The notes: generated by a model not told the origin, from the letters alone. DNA of 33,881 nucleotides from Chloroflexi bacterium SZAS-1 (GCA_018266315.1 JAFEAS010000188.1:1-33881), one strand, 5' to 3'; shown: positions 7,655 to 15,690, numbered from the stretch's first letter. Program-made: numbers and translations.

Positions 7655-8377
7655 TTAATCTTCGTGCTCGCCCTCGTGTTCGCCCTCATGCTCGTGCTCA
7701 CCGTCTTCGTGCTCGCCGCCTTCGTGCTCGCTAGAGCTGCGCGGCTGTGGCTGTGCGGCCGCTAACTGCGCGGCTTCGTTATAGAGCACCTGGCCTGAGG
7801 TGGCATCGATATAGAGTTTGCCTGCATCGAGCGCGACTTCGTAGGCCACGATACCCTGGAAGCTCACGAGTTCGGGCGTGCGTAGCAGCTGTGCGCCGGG
7901 CACTGCGGCGAGCGCAATATCGCGCGCTTGCTCGGGCGAAACCGCATAGGTCGGCGCGGCTGGTTGCGCAGCGGCCTGAGATGCGGCGGGAGCTGGCGCA
8001 GCGGGCTGCGCAGCTGGGGCAGCCGGGGCAGCGGAGCGTGCGGCCAGCGCTTGCTGCTGCGCATAAGCATTGTTGAGCTTGGTCTCAAGTTCTTTTTGGG
8101 TCTGATAGGCCTGGCTCAGCTGCTGGTTCGATTGCTCAATGCGGGCATTCGCTTCGGCAATGCGCTGCTGGTACGCGGCATCGCGCGCATCTACCTGTGC
8201 CTGCACGGCGGCCAGTGGGTCGGCGGTGGCAATGGGCGCCGCTGTTACAATAGGTGCCGCTGTCGGTATGGCCTGGGCGATGGGCTGGTTGCTCACACGG
8301 GCGATCACTCCCCCAATAACGATGAGCAAAAAAACGGTAATAGCGGTTGAGATGATGAATGGTGTTCGCTGAATCAT
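7655..8377 (-). CDS. Membrane-anchored PepSY-domain protein with coiled coil and His/Glu-rich tail
   Basis: This 240-residue protein has an N-terminal membrane anchor (8-26), an Ala/Pro spacer, and a Gln/Ala/Glu-rich coiled coil (about 55-112). A second Ala/Pro/Gln linker leads to a PepSY-like domain (about 145-203: VSPEQARDIALAAVPGA, then GIVAYEVAL and LYIDATSGQVL). The C-terminus (217-240) is almost only Glu, His, Gly and Asp, with repeated EHEG/EHED units. That tail has seven His and many acidic residues, so metal binding is likely (inference). PepSY domains often occur in exported proteins beside FMN-binding or ferric-reductase systems, as here. It is the first gene of the operon and has an AGGAG site. 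The 265-base gap upstream shows no clear promoter. Confidence 0.85.
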   Translation of the reverse strand: MIQRTPFIISTAITVFLLIVIGGVIARVSNQPIAQAIPTAAPIVTAAPIATADPLAAVQAQVDARDAAYQQRIAEANARIEQSNQQLSQAYQTQKELETKLNNAYAQQQALAARSAAPAAPAAQPAAPAPAASQAAAQPAAPTYAVSPEQARDIALAAVPGAQLLRTPELVSFQGIVAYEVALDAGKLYIDATSGQVLYNEAAQLAAAQPQPRSSSEHEGGEHEDGEHEHEGEHEGEHED

Positions 8378-8586
8378 CGTTGTGCTCCTGTTGCAATCAA
8401 TCTAGTTTTGAAGCTGTACGCAGGCAATGTGTCGGGCCGCGCTGTCGTAGGCATAGAGGCGGTACGGGAACGTTCGAAGTAGAAAAAGATGATCTGGGCG
8501 GCTGGCCTACAAGTACAGTTTTCAGTGTGCTGCCAATACAGTTGCAAATCGCCGCAAAAAGTAACGGGTCAATCGCACACAAATTT

Positions 8587-8620
8587 GGCCGGATTGCAGC
8601 TTCGTTCTGCGAACCCGGCC
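8587..8620 (-). terminator. Possible terminator of the SDR gene
   Basis: GGCCGG at 8587-8592 pairs with CCGGCC at 8615-8620, with a smaller GCAG/CTGC pairing inside. On the minus strand the hairpin is followed by AAATTTGT. It lies 23 bases downstream of the SDR stop. The T run is weak, so this is tentative. Confidence 0.3.
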
Positions 8621-8642
8621 AGGCGTTGGCAACAAGCGCTAA

Positions 8643-9446
8643 TTACCAGGCTTTGGGCCGCCGCGTGCCGGTGGCAACCGCCAGCCAGCGCACTGGCCCG
8701 GGTGCGAAACGATGGATGAGGTAGAGCAGCTTAAGTGCGGGCGGAAACACGACCAGCTGCTCGTTGCGGGCGATGGCGCGTAGCATGCGTGCGGCGGCTT
8801 GCTCGGGTGTGAGCGTGGGCAGCAGCCGGGCGAGGCCGGGCGCGCGTGCTTCGGTGCCAGGGTTATTAGTGAAGTAGCTGCTGCTCACCTTGCCAGGAAT
8901 GGCAGTTGCGACGCGCAGCCCAGTGCTGTGTAGATCGGCGCGCAGGGCTTCGGCAAAGCCACGCAGCGCCCAGCGTGCGGCAGTGTAGCCGGTGGCTCCA
9001 GGCCATGCCACCAGCGCAGCGGGCGAATTGACAAACAGAAAGTAGCCGCGCCTACGCTGTAGCATCGCTGGTAGCAGCGCGCGGGTAAGGTAGAAGGCGG
9101 CCAGGTAGGGCATCGCAATCAGCTCGGCTGCCTCGGTGGCGCTCGTTTCTTCCACAAACAGCCAGCGGCCCGAGCCAGCATTACTGATCACAATGTCGGG
9201 CGGGCCAAGCTCAGCGAGAATGCGCGCCACGGTCGCATCGACGGCTGCCGCGTCGGTGAGATCGACCGGGTAGACGTAGGCACTGCCGCCAGTGGCGTGG
9301 ATCTGTGTGGCCAGCTGCTCAAGCGCGGGCTGGGTACGCGCTAAGAGCACCACTCGCGCACCAGCGCGCGCTGCCGCAGCGGCACATGCTGCGCCAATGC
9401 CCGATGATGCGCCGGTAATCAGAATGGTACTACCCTTGATCTGCAT
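8643..9446 (-). CDS. Short-chain dehydrogenase/reductase with YxxxR instead of YxxxK
   Basis: This 267-residue protein has a Rossmann fold. The nucleotide-binding motif TGASSGIG is at 11-18, a DLTD motif at 62-65, SNAG at 88-91, a catalytic-type Ser141 in NSPA, and Tyr154. The residue at the catalytic Lys position is Arg158 (YTAAR, codon CGC), which is unusual because this Lys lowers the Tyr pKa in classical SDRs. The rest, including the PG motif after strand 6 (IPGKVSS), is intact, so the gene is not obviously decaying. The C-terminal segment (about 228-255) is hydrophobic, as in SDRs acting on lipid substrates. The start is ATG 9446 behind GAGGAA. It is divergent from cysS. The substrate is unknown. 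Confidence 0.88.
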   Translation of the reverse strand: MQIKGSTILITGASSGIGAACAAAAARAGARVVLLARTQPALEQLATQIHATGGSAYVYPVDLTDAAAVDATVARILAELGPPDIVISNAGSGRWLFVEETSATEAAELIAMPYLAAFYLTRALLPAMLQRRRGYFLFVNSPAALVAWPGATGYTAARWALRGFAEALRADLHSTGLRVATAIPGKVSSSYFTNNPGTEARAPGLARLLPTLTPEQAAARMLRAIARNEQLVVFPPALKLLYLIHRFAPGPVRWLAVATGTRRPKAW

Positions 9447-9533
9447 ATGTTCCTCACACTTCGCGCTAATGGTTCATCCAGGTCACAATCTAACACGTAG
9501 CTTCCACTGAGATAATATCCCAGGTATACCCTG

Positions 9534-9560
9534 CCGACAACTATGCCGGAGTGGTACAAT
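9534..9560 (+). promoter_or_regulatory. Candidate cysS promoter
   Basis: TACAAT at 9555-9560 is preceded by an extended -10 TGG (9552-9554). A weak -35, CCGACA (9534-9539), lies 15 bases upstream. The ATG is 40 bases downstream. Confidence 0.45.
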
Positions 9561-9599
9561 ACTGCCCGGGAGCGCCGACACTGGTTTTGAGGAAAAGGA

Positions 9600-11987
9600 A
9601 TGCTCAAGCTCTACAATACTTTGACGCGTCGGATCGAGCCATTTGTGCCGATCGAAGCGGGCCGCGTGCGTATGTACAGCTGTGGCCCCACCGTGTATCG
9701 CTATATCCACATCGGCAACCTGCGCACCTTCCTCATGGCCGATTGGTTGCGCCGCACCCTGATGGCGCTGGGCTACGAGGTGCGCCACGTAAAGAACATT
9801 ACCGATGTTGGGCATATGCGCGTCGAGATGCTTGATCGCGGTGAAGATAAGCTGATTGCCCAGGCGCGCAAGGAAGGTAAAACGTCGGCGCAGATTGCCG
9901 CATTTTACACCGAGGCATTTCAAGAAGACGAGCGACAGCTGCGTATTTTGCCTGCGCATGTCTTCCCGCGCGCTACCGATCATATTGCCGAGATGCAGAC
10001 GATTGTAACGGGCCTGCTGGCAAACGGGCTAGCGTATGAAGCTGGTGGCAATGTCTTCTTCGACGTGCGTCGCTTCCCCGATTATGGCAAACTTTCGGGC
10101 AATTTGCTGGCCCAGATGTTGGCCGGTGTGCGCGATGCCGCCGACCCCTACCGCCGCAATCCCGAGGATTTCCCACTATGGAAGCTGGCCGAGCCAGGGC
10201 GCGAAATGGCCTGGGATAGCCCGTGGGGGCGTGGCTTCCCAGGCTGGCATATCGAGTGCAGCGCCATGGCGATCAAGCACCTCGGCGAGCAGTTCGACAT
10301 CCATACCGGTGGCGTGGATAACATGTTCCCGCACCACGAAGACGAAATTGCGCAGAGCGAGGGCTACACCGGCAAGCGTTTTGTAAATTACTGGCTGCAT
10401 GCCCAGCACTTGCTGGCCGACGGCCAAAAAATGGCGAAATCTACTGGTAATGCCTACACTCGCGCCGATGTTGTGGCGCGTGGTTTCGAGCCAATGGCGC
10501 TGCGCTTGCTGTTTGCCACCGTCCACTACCGCAGTCGGCTGAATTTCACATTTTCGTCGCTGCGTGCTGCCCAAACCGCGCTAGCACGATTGCGTGCGGC
10601 TGTGCGGCGGCTGGCGCTGGCTGGCCCACCGGCAGCGCAGCTTGGGCATGATGCGGCGGCGTGGCAGCTACGCTTTCGGGCTGCACTGGCGAGCGACCTG
10701 AACCTGCCGCGCGCGCTGGCAGAAGTGTGGGATCTGCTGCGGCGCGACCATACGATGCCAGCGGCGGAGAAGCTGGCGCTGTTGCTTGCGGGCGATGAAG
10801 TGCTGGGGCTGGGGTTAGCCGAAGTTGTTGCGCAGGCAACGAACGAATCATCTTTAGTGTCAGGTGAACCGCCCACTACACTACCCGAAGTGATTGGCGG
10901 CATTGTGCAGCAGCGCCAGCAGTTGCGTGCCGCTGGTCGCTATGCCGAGGCCGATGCGCTGCGCGGGCAGCTGATGGCGGCTGGTTTCGTCGTGCGCGAC
11001 ACCCCGGCTGGCCCGCTGGTGCTGGCCCGCGCGCCCGAAGAAGAATTTGGCAGCATCTCGCGTCCCGCCGATGCACCCGATTATCGTGCCGCGCCAGATG
11101 AATTCGAATTCTCGGTGAACTTACTGGCGCACGATAGCCGTGCCGATCTAGAGCGCTGCGTTGCGAGTGTTGCGCGGTATGCTGCTGGTCGCCGCATCGA
11201 GCTAGTTATCGTCGATAATGGCTCAACTGACGACACAGTGGGCTATCTGCAGCACCTGGTTCGCGCTGGTGTGCGCGCCGCCGATGGCACGGCTATTCCG
11301 CTCACCGTGTTATTCGTCGATCATAACATGGGCTTTGCGGCGGGCCGGAATGCGACGATGCGCGCCAGCCGCGGCCACATCCTCGTGCTGCTCGATACTT
11401 CAATTGAGCTGCAGGGCGATATCTGGCAGCCGCTTGCGGCCGCGCTCGCCAACGAACAGATTGGCCTGGTCGGCCCCTATGGCCTAATCACCGACGACCT
11501 GAAAGAGTTTGCCGAAAGCAATGGCCCGGATGTGGACGCGATCGAGGGCTACCTGATGGCGTTTCGGCGCGCGCTGCTCACCGAAATTGGGCCATTTGAA
11601 GAGAAATTCCGCTTCTATCGTCTGCTCGATATCTACGAAAGCTTTATGGTCAAAACCTCGGGCTATCGCGTGGTTGTGCTGCCAGAGCTAGCCGCGCGTA
11701 TTGAAAAGCACCCGCACCGCGAATGGTACAGCCTGAGCGAAGATGAACGCACGACCAAGAGCAAAAAGAACTTCGATATTTATAAACGGCGCTGGCACCA
11801 CGGCCAGAGCTTGACGGTGAAAGGTGGCGTACCCGGCGAACGCTGGTTTGGTCATAACCACCCGCGCCACCTTGGTTCGCATAGCCACGCGCCCGAAGAG
11901 CTGCCGCTGCCCGGTGCGCCGCATACTCACAAGCACCAGCACTGGCCCGATCACGATCACGAGCATCCACATTATCATGATGAATAA
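9600..11987 (+). CDS. cysS: Cysteinyl-tRNA synthetase fused to a GT2-like domain and a His-rich tail
   Basis: This is one continuous frame of 795 residues; ordinary CysRS has about 460-490. Residues 1-480 are a complete Cys[10 protein letters not shown] with zinc ligand Cys28, HIGN (37-40) as the HIGH motif, GWHIECSAM with Cys220, the FPHHEDE zinc region (243-249), KMAKS (277-281), and the C-terminal helical bundle ending [11 protein letters not shown]. It charges tRNA-Cys in the cytoplasm. After a short linker, residues about 503-740 resemble a family-2 glycosyltransferase: [14 protein letters not shown], then [13 protein letters not shown] (534-546) and NMGFAAGRN. The usual DxD after the third strand reads LLDTS (598-601), so the second Asp is missing. 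Residues 751-795 carry 13 His in 45 residues. The ATG follows GAGGAAAAGG. pepC begins 38 bases downstream. Confidence 0.93.
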   Translation: MLKLYNTLTRRIEPFVPIEAGRVRMYSCGPTVYRYIHIGNLRTFLMADWLRRTLMALGYEVRHVKNITDVGHMRVEMLDRGEDKLIAQARKEGKTSAQIAAFYTEAFQEDERQLRILPAHVFPRATDHIAEMQTIVTGLLANGLAYEAGGNVFFDVRRFPDYGKLSGNLLAQMLAGVRDAADPYRRNPEDFPLWKLAEPGREMAWDSPWGRGFPGWHIECSAMAIKHLGEQFDIHTGGVDNMFPHHEDEIAQSEGYTGKRFVNYWLHAQHLLADGQKMAKSTGNAYTRADVVARGFEPMALRLLFATVHYRSRLNFTFSSLRAAQTALARLRAAVRRLALAGPPAAQLGHDAAAWQLRFRAALASDLNLPRALAEVWDLLRRDHTMPAAEKLALLLAGDEVLGLGLAEVVAQATNESSLVSGEPPTTLPEVIGGIVQQRQQLRAAGRYAEADALRGQLMAAGFVVRDTPAGPLVLARAPEEEFGSISRPADAPDYRAAPDEFEFSVNLLAHDSRADLERCVASVARYAAGRRIELVIVDNGSTDDTVGYLQHLVRAGVRAADGTAIPLTVLFVDHNMGFAAGRNATMRASRGHILVLLDTSIELQGDIWQPLAAALANEQIGLVGPYGLITDDLKEFAESNGPDVDAIEGYLMAFRRALLTEIGPFEEKFRFYRLLDIYESFMVKTSGYRVVVLPELAARIEKHPHREWYSLSEDERTTKSKKNFDIYKRRWHHGQSLTVKGGVPGERWFGHNHPRHLGSHSHAPEELPLPGAPHTHKHQHWPDHDHEHPHYHDE

Positions 11988-12025
11988 TATCGCCCGGTTG
12001 TTTGCCATAGTGAAGGAGCAGATCA

Positions 12026-13396
12026 ATGCCCCCCCAACCAATTACCCCCGCGCAAGTTGCCGATTTGCAAGAAGCATTCGCGCACGACCCACTTGGGCGG
12101 CTTGCACGCAATGCTGTGGCAAAAAACTCGCTGCACGCGGTTGCTCTGAACCGCGCCGTTGTTGCTGGCACCGATCATGTATTTTCGGTACAGCTACCAA
12201 GTAACCCAATTACCGACCAGAAGAGCAGCGGGCGCTGCTGGCTGTTTGCTGGGCTCAACCTGTTTCGGGTTGAGGCAATGCAGCGCCTGAATGTCGATAA
12301 TATCGAACTATCGCAGAACTACCTACTGTTCTGGGATAAAATCGAAAAGGCAAACTACCTACTCGAAACGATTCTCGCAACGCTCGATGAGCCAACCGAT
12401 GGGCGGCTGATCACGTTTCTGCTGCACAGCCCATTGCAAGACGGCGGGCAGTGGGACATGTTCGTAAACCTGGTCGCCAAATATGGGGTCGTGCCGAAGT
12501 CGGTGATGCCCGAAACTGAGAGTAGCAGCAACACAAGGATCATGACTGCGATGATGACAACACTGCTGCGTGAGCAAGCCGCTACCCTACGGCGTATGCA
12601 TGCGGCAGGCGTTGGCATTGTTGAGCTGCGCGAGCGGAAGCAAGCTATGGTCGGGCAGTTCTACCGTATGCTGTGTATTCATCTGGGCGAGCCGCCCCAG
12701 GAATTCGAATGGCAATGGCGTGATAAGGACAAGCAATTTCATCGCGCTGGTACGCTAACGCCACAAGAATTCTTCACCCGTTACGTCGGCTACGATCTGG
12801 ACAAGATGGTCTGCCTGATTCACTGCCCTACCGCCGATAAGCCATTCAATCGGCTGTATACCATCCAGCACCTGGGTAATGTGGTTGAAGGCCAGATTGT
12901 ACGCTACCTGAATGTTGATCTGTCGGTCTTCAAACAGGCAGCGATTGCAATGTTGCAAGACGGACAGCCGGTGTGGTTTGGCTGTGATGTTGGCAAGCAA
13001 TCCCACCCTGAATTGGGCATTCTCGATACGCAGCTGTACGATTATGCCTCAGTGTATGGGGCGCGCTTTGCCGCCGATAAGGCCGAGCGCGTTGAGTATG
13101 GCCATAGTATGATGACGCATGCGATGGTATTCACTGGCGTTGATCTGGATGATGACGGGAAGCCACGCAAGTGGCGTGTGGAAAACAGTTGGGGCGAGAA
13201 GATCGGCGACAAGGGCTTTCTGGTAATGAGCGACGCCTGGTTTGATGAATATATGTACGAGGTTATTGTCGATAAACGGTTTGTTTCTGCCGAGGTATTG
13301 GCCTTGCTTGAAACCGACCCGGTTGTGCTGCCACCCTGGGATCCAATGGGCGCGCTTGCGGTTGCAGGTGGTGAATTGCTTAATGATAGGGTTTAG
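12026..13396 (+). CDS. pepC: Aminopeptidase C (bleomycin hydrolase family, C1B)
   Basis: This 456-residue cytoplasmic thiol aminopeptidase of the papain fold normally forms a hexamer and removes N-terminal residues from peptides. The oxyanion Gln65 and catalytic Cys71 are in TDQKSSGRCWLFAGLN, His365 is in MTHAMVFTG, and Asn387 is in VENSWGEK. The start ATG 12026 has a GAAGGAG site and follows cysS by 38 bases, so the two are probably cotranscribed. Family members usually end at or near PWDPMGALA, where the free C-terminus projects into the active site. Here that motif (residues 437-445) is followed by 11 extra residues, and the stop codon TAG lies inside the repeat element beginning at 13386. 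The tail probably results from insertion. Confidence 0.93.
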   Translation: MPPQPITPAQVADLQEAFAHDPLGRLARNAVAKNSLHAVALNRAVVAGTDHVFSVQLPSNPITDQKSSGRCWLFAGLNLFRVEAMQRLNVDNIELSQNYLLFWDKIEKANYLLETILATLDEPTDGRLITFLLHSPLQDGGQWDMFVNLVAKYGVVPKSVMPETESSSNTRIMTAMMTTLLREQAATLRRMHAAGVGIVELRERKQAMVGQFYRMLCIHLGEPPQEFEWQWRDKDKQFHRAGTLTPQEFFTRYVGYDLDKMVCLIHCPTADKPFNRLYTIQHLGNVVEGQIVRYLNVDLSVFKQAAIAMLQDGQPVWFGCDVGKQSHPELGILDTQLYDYASVYGARFAADKAERVEYGHSMMTHAMVFTGVDLDDDGKPRKWRVENSWGEKIGDKGFLVMSDAWFDEYMYEVIVDKRFVSAEVLALLETDPVVLPPWDPMGALAVAGGELLNDRV

Positions 13397-13550
13397 GCGG
13401 TGTCTGTATAGCGCAATGATCATGCCTGCGGCAGCATGGTACCGAACTGTTTTTGGTGTTCCGCAGCTGGCACTTCGCGCCAACCGCGGAACACCATGAT
13501 ACAAAAATACCGCTCTGCCGCAGGCCAAAGGCCGCCCGCGTAACTCGTGT
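13386..13550 (+). repeat. Palindromic hairpin element, copy A
   Basis: An element of about 165 bp has imperfect inverted ends (ATAGGGTTTAGGCGG at 13386-13400 and CCGCGTAACTCGTGT at 13536-13550). Its inner arms are GCCTGCGGCAGCATGGTAC and a near-complementary CCGCTCTGCCGCAGGC. Its core is a 10-bp inverted repeat (13455-13464 and 13486-13495). TAATG stands immediately before it (13381-13385) and after it (13551-13555), like a 5-bp target duplication. Its left end is inside pepC and supplies the pepC stop codon. No ORF in it looks real. Confidence 0.75.
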
Positions 13551-13555
13551 TAATG

Positions 13556-13722
13556 ACAGGACTTACGCGGTGGCTTGTGTAGCTAACCGATTCTGCCTGC
13601 GGCAGCAAGGTACTTGCCTTCTTTTGTGCATCGATTTTGGCGCGGAGCGCCAAAATCGATGCACCTTAACCGTAACGTACCGCTCTGCCGAAGGCGAAAA
13701 GCGCCGCCCGCGTAACGCCTGT
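13556..13722 (+). repeat. Palindromic hairpin element, copy B
   Basis: This is a second element of the same family, tandem to copy A. Its ends are ACAGGACTTACGCGG (13556-13570) and CCGCGTAACGCCTGT (13708-13722), which are inverted repeats with two mismatches. The core is a perfect 17-bp inverted repeat (13627-13643 and 13647-13663) with loop GGA. The inner arms GCCTGCGGCAGCAAGGTAC and GTACCGCTCTGCCGAAGGC are also nearly complementary, so the whole element can fold into one long hairpin. TAATG flanks it at 13551-13555 and 13723-13727. It looks like a non-autonomous MITE-like or REP-like unit. Confidence 0.78.
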
Positions 13723-13759
13723 TAATGAGGTGTATGCCGCGTAGGAGTAAGAAAAACAC

Positions 13760-14515
13760 ATGAATATTGCACGGCCACGGCCTGGGCCAGTAGCGCTAGT
13801 TGGTTCGGGTGAGTACCTCCCGCAGATGAACGAGATCGACCGCATGCTGCTCGATAGCCTGGGTGAAGGCCCTAAGCGCGTAGCACTGCTGCCAACGGCT
13901 AGCGGGCTTGAGCTAGGAATGCCCGAGCGCTGGAACACGATGGGCGTCGAGCATTTTCAGGGCCTGGGTGTCGCAGCGACGCCAGTACATTTGATTGGCC
14001 GAACCGATGCGCTTGACGCGCAGGTGGTGGCGGCGTTGCAAGGTGCCGATATGTATTATTTCTCGGGCGGCAACCCCGAGCATGTGATTGAAACCATGCA
14101 CGGCTCATCCGCCTGGGAGGTCATCTATAGCGGCTGGCTGGCTGGCGCAGCACTGGCGGGCTGTAGCGCCGGTGCCATGATGCTGGGTGGTTACACGCTC
14201 AGTGTCCGCTCGGTGATGCGCGGTCAGCAACCGCGCTGGGTGCCTGCACTGGGTATTGTACCGTCGCTTGCGATTATGCCACACTTCGACCGGGTAGCCG
14301 ATTTCGCTGGTGAAGCCATGTTTCGCACCATCCTTGCTTCGGCACCGGCTAGCCTTACCCTGGTCGGTATCGATGAAGATACAGCACTTGTGCGCAAAGG
14401 TACGCCTGGGGCGTGGCACTGGCAGGTGTATGGCCGCCAATCCGTTTCAGTCTTCGATGCGGAAGGTCGGCGGACGCTGTACCATATGGGTGAAACGGTA
14501 CCATTGCGCGAGTAA
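13760..14515 (+). CDS. Peptidase S51/cyanophycinase-like serine hydrolase
   Basis: This 251-residue protein has a class-I glutamine-amidotransferase-like fold. The N-terminal strand is PVALVGSGEYL, FSGGNP is at 101-106, the nucleophile elbow GCSAGAMML carries Ser136, and MPHFDR carries His175. Ser at the elbow, rather than Cys, places it with peptidase S51 (dipeptidase E and cyanophycinase relatives). True cyanophycinases are generally longer, and no cyanophycin synthetase is seen here, so a dipeptidase-like role is equally possible. Its neighbour pepC also handles peptides. The start is ATG 13760 with GGAG 12 bases upstream, which is rather far. Tandem hairpin elements separate it from pepC, so it probably has its own promoter. 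Confidence 0.88.
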   Translation: MNIARPRPGPVALVGSGEYLPQMNEIDRMLLDSLGEGPKRVALLPTASGLELGMPERWNTMGVEHFQGLGVAATPVHLIGRTDALDAQVVAALQGADMYYFSGGNPEHVIETMHGSSAWEVIYSGWLAGAALAGCSAGAMMLGGYTLSVRSVMRGQQPRWVPALGIVPSLAIMPHFDRVADFAGEAMFRTILASAPASLTLVGIDEDTALVRKGTPGAWHWQVYGRQSVSVFDAEGRRTLYHMGETVPLRE

Positions 14516-14540
14516 TGGCACAGGCGGCAATGCTATTGGC

Positions 14541-14576
14541 ACGCTCCGATCCATAAAGGTATCGGGGCGTTTTTTC
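14541..14576 (+). terminator. Rho-independent terminator
   Basis: ACGCTCCGAT (14541-14550) pairs with ATCGGGGCGT (14561-14570) with one G-T wobble, followed by a run of T. It lies 26 bases after the S51-like gene stop. Confidence 0.8.
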
Positions 14577-14690
14577 ATGTTTCGCAATTGGAAGCCATAT
14601 ATTCACAACGAATAGGGCTGGCACACCGCGTAGCGCGCCTGGGCAACAGGTGAGCATCGTGCGGTAGACATTAGGTAGTGCCATATGCTA

Positions 14691-14707
14691 GGGTTAACCC
14701 AGGTTAA
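14691..14707. promoter_or_regulatory. Palindrome plus half-repeat, possible operator
   Basis: GGGTTAACCC (14691-14700) is a perfect 10-bp palindrome followed directly by AGGTTAA, which repeats its half-site. It lies in the 414-base gap before the small membrane protein. No convincing promoter hexamers were assigned around it. Otherwise the gap holds the terminator above and an alternative upstream start described with the next gene. Confidence 0.25.
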
Positions 14708-14929
14708 ATATTCGTTAATGCGGTGGCACCAACGCGCATCTGCGCTTGTTATAGAGATCGGGATCGGGTGCTGCATGCTAGAAAGGAGCCCGCCTTGGAA
14801 CAACCACCAACCGCAACTCGCCGCCTGAGCCGGGCACAGCGCATCGCTGTTCTACAACGGGTAGCGGTACCTGCACCTATTCAGCTGCCAAAGAATTCGT
14901 TCGTTCGCTCAGTACAACGGAGGTTTACT

Positions 14930-15349
14930 ATGAATAAACTCGTTCTCTCGAAAACGCTGGTATGGTTTGGGATCGCGCTCATTCTCGCCACTGGCTTGGT
15001 TCACCTGGTTGAAGCGCCCGAAAATTTGGAGGAAGCCTTCTACAAAGGCGTGTTATTCTTCCTCAACGCAGCGGGTGCCCTGATCGCCGCCGTAGGCATC
15101 TATCGGGGTCAGCGCGGCTGGGGTTGGTCGCTGGGTAGCCTGATCGCACTTGGCTCGATTGTTGGCTACGTTATCAGCCGTACCGTGGGCCTGCCAGGGT
15201 TAGAAGTGGACGACGAGTGGTTCGAGCCATTAGGGGTTGCTTCGCTGCTGGTAGAAGGGGTGTATCTGGCGCTCTATGCTTATGTCCTGACACAACCGAT
15301 CAGTGTTATGCCCGCTGGCTTGAGCCGTACCAGCGCACAACCTCGCTAG
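14930..15349 (+). CDS. Small four-helix membrane protein
   Basis: This 139-residue protein is of unrecognised family. Four hydrophobic segments are visible at about 10-27, 39-58, 64-84 and 102-122; the polar loops include HLVEAPENLEEAF and LEVDDEWFEP. The start ATG 14930 is preceded by GGAGG with 6-base spacing. The same frame is open upstream to a TTG at 14795 that has its own AAAGGAG site at 6-base spacing. That alternative would add 45 residues, basic and rich in Arg, Gln and Pro. The shorter form fits a membrane protein beginning with MNKL; the longer cannot be excluded. A hairpin terminator follows. No function can be assigned. Confidence 0.75.
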   Translation: MNKLVLSKTLVWFGIALILATGLVHLVEAPENLEEAFYKGVLFFLNAAGALIAAVGIYRGQRGWGWSLGSLIALGSIVGYVISRTVGLPGLEVDDEWFEPLGVASLLVEGVYLALYAYVLTQPISVMPAGLSRTSAQPR

Positions 15350-15439
15350 TCATTCATTTCTTCCAATGCCCTGGTGCTGCACCGCTGAATGACATACCGC
15401 ATTTGCACCAGGCTGGTCATACGTAGTATATAGTGGGGG

Positions 15440-15470
15440 TTCGGGGGCAGCGCAGCTGTCCCCGAATTTT
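15440..15470 (+). terminator. Rho-independent terminator
   Basis: TTCGGGGGCAG (15440-15450) and CTGTCCCCGAA (15456-15466) form an 11-bp stem with one mismatch and a five-base loop, followed by TTTT. It lies 90 bases after the membrane-protein stop. Confidence 0.65.
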
Positions 15471-15517
15471 CTGTTCACATGCAGTGCCTGGCGTAGCTGG
15501 GTACTGCATGTGAACAG
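15471..15517. repeat. Perfect 15-bp inverted repeat
   Basis: CTGTTCACATGCAGT (15471-15485) and ACTGCATGTGAACAG (15503-15517) are exact reverse complements around a 17-base loop. The repeat starts immediately after the T run of the terminator above. It could be a second terminator arm, a protein-binding site or a small mobile remnant. Confidence 0.55.
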
Positions 15518-15589
15518 TTTACTGGGCAAGGCTCCAAGCTTGTTGGCGGCAAAATCATTCTCAATTATGTATGATACTGATGTAGAAAG

Positions 15590-15598
15590 TGATATAAT
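15590..15598 (+). promoter_or_regulatory. korA promoter, extended -10
   Basis: TGA plus TATAAT (15590-15598) is a consensus extended -10 element. There is no good -35 at the usual distance. The predicted start near 15605 gives a leader of about 173 bases before korA. Confidence 0.6.
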
Positions 15599-15690
15599 AA
15601 AACTTGTTTGTGAATCTCAGCGCATGAAGCACCGAGTCACAGCGCCTTATTCGTATACTGTAGGACGGCCATGACGGCCAGCTGTGCAAG

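Noticed and set aside
13386..13727. CRISPR-like repeat array
   Set aside because: Only two units, each itself a long palindrome with no regular spacers and no cas genes in the window.
14541..14576. Hairpin taken at first as a member of the palindromic element family
   Set aside because: It lacks the ACTTACGC-type ends and has a clean T run, so it is a plain terminator.
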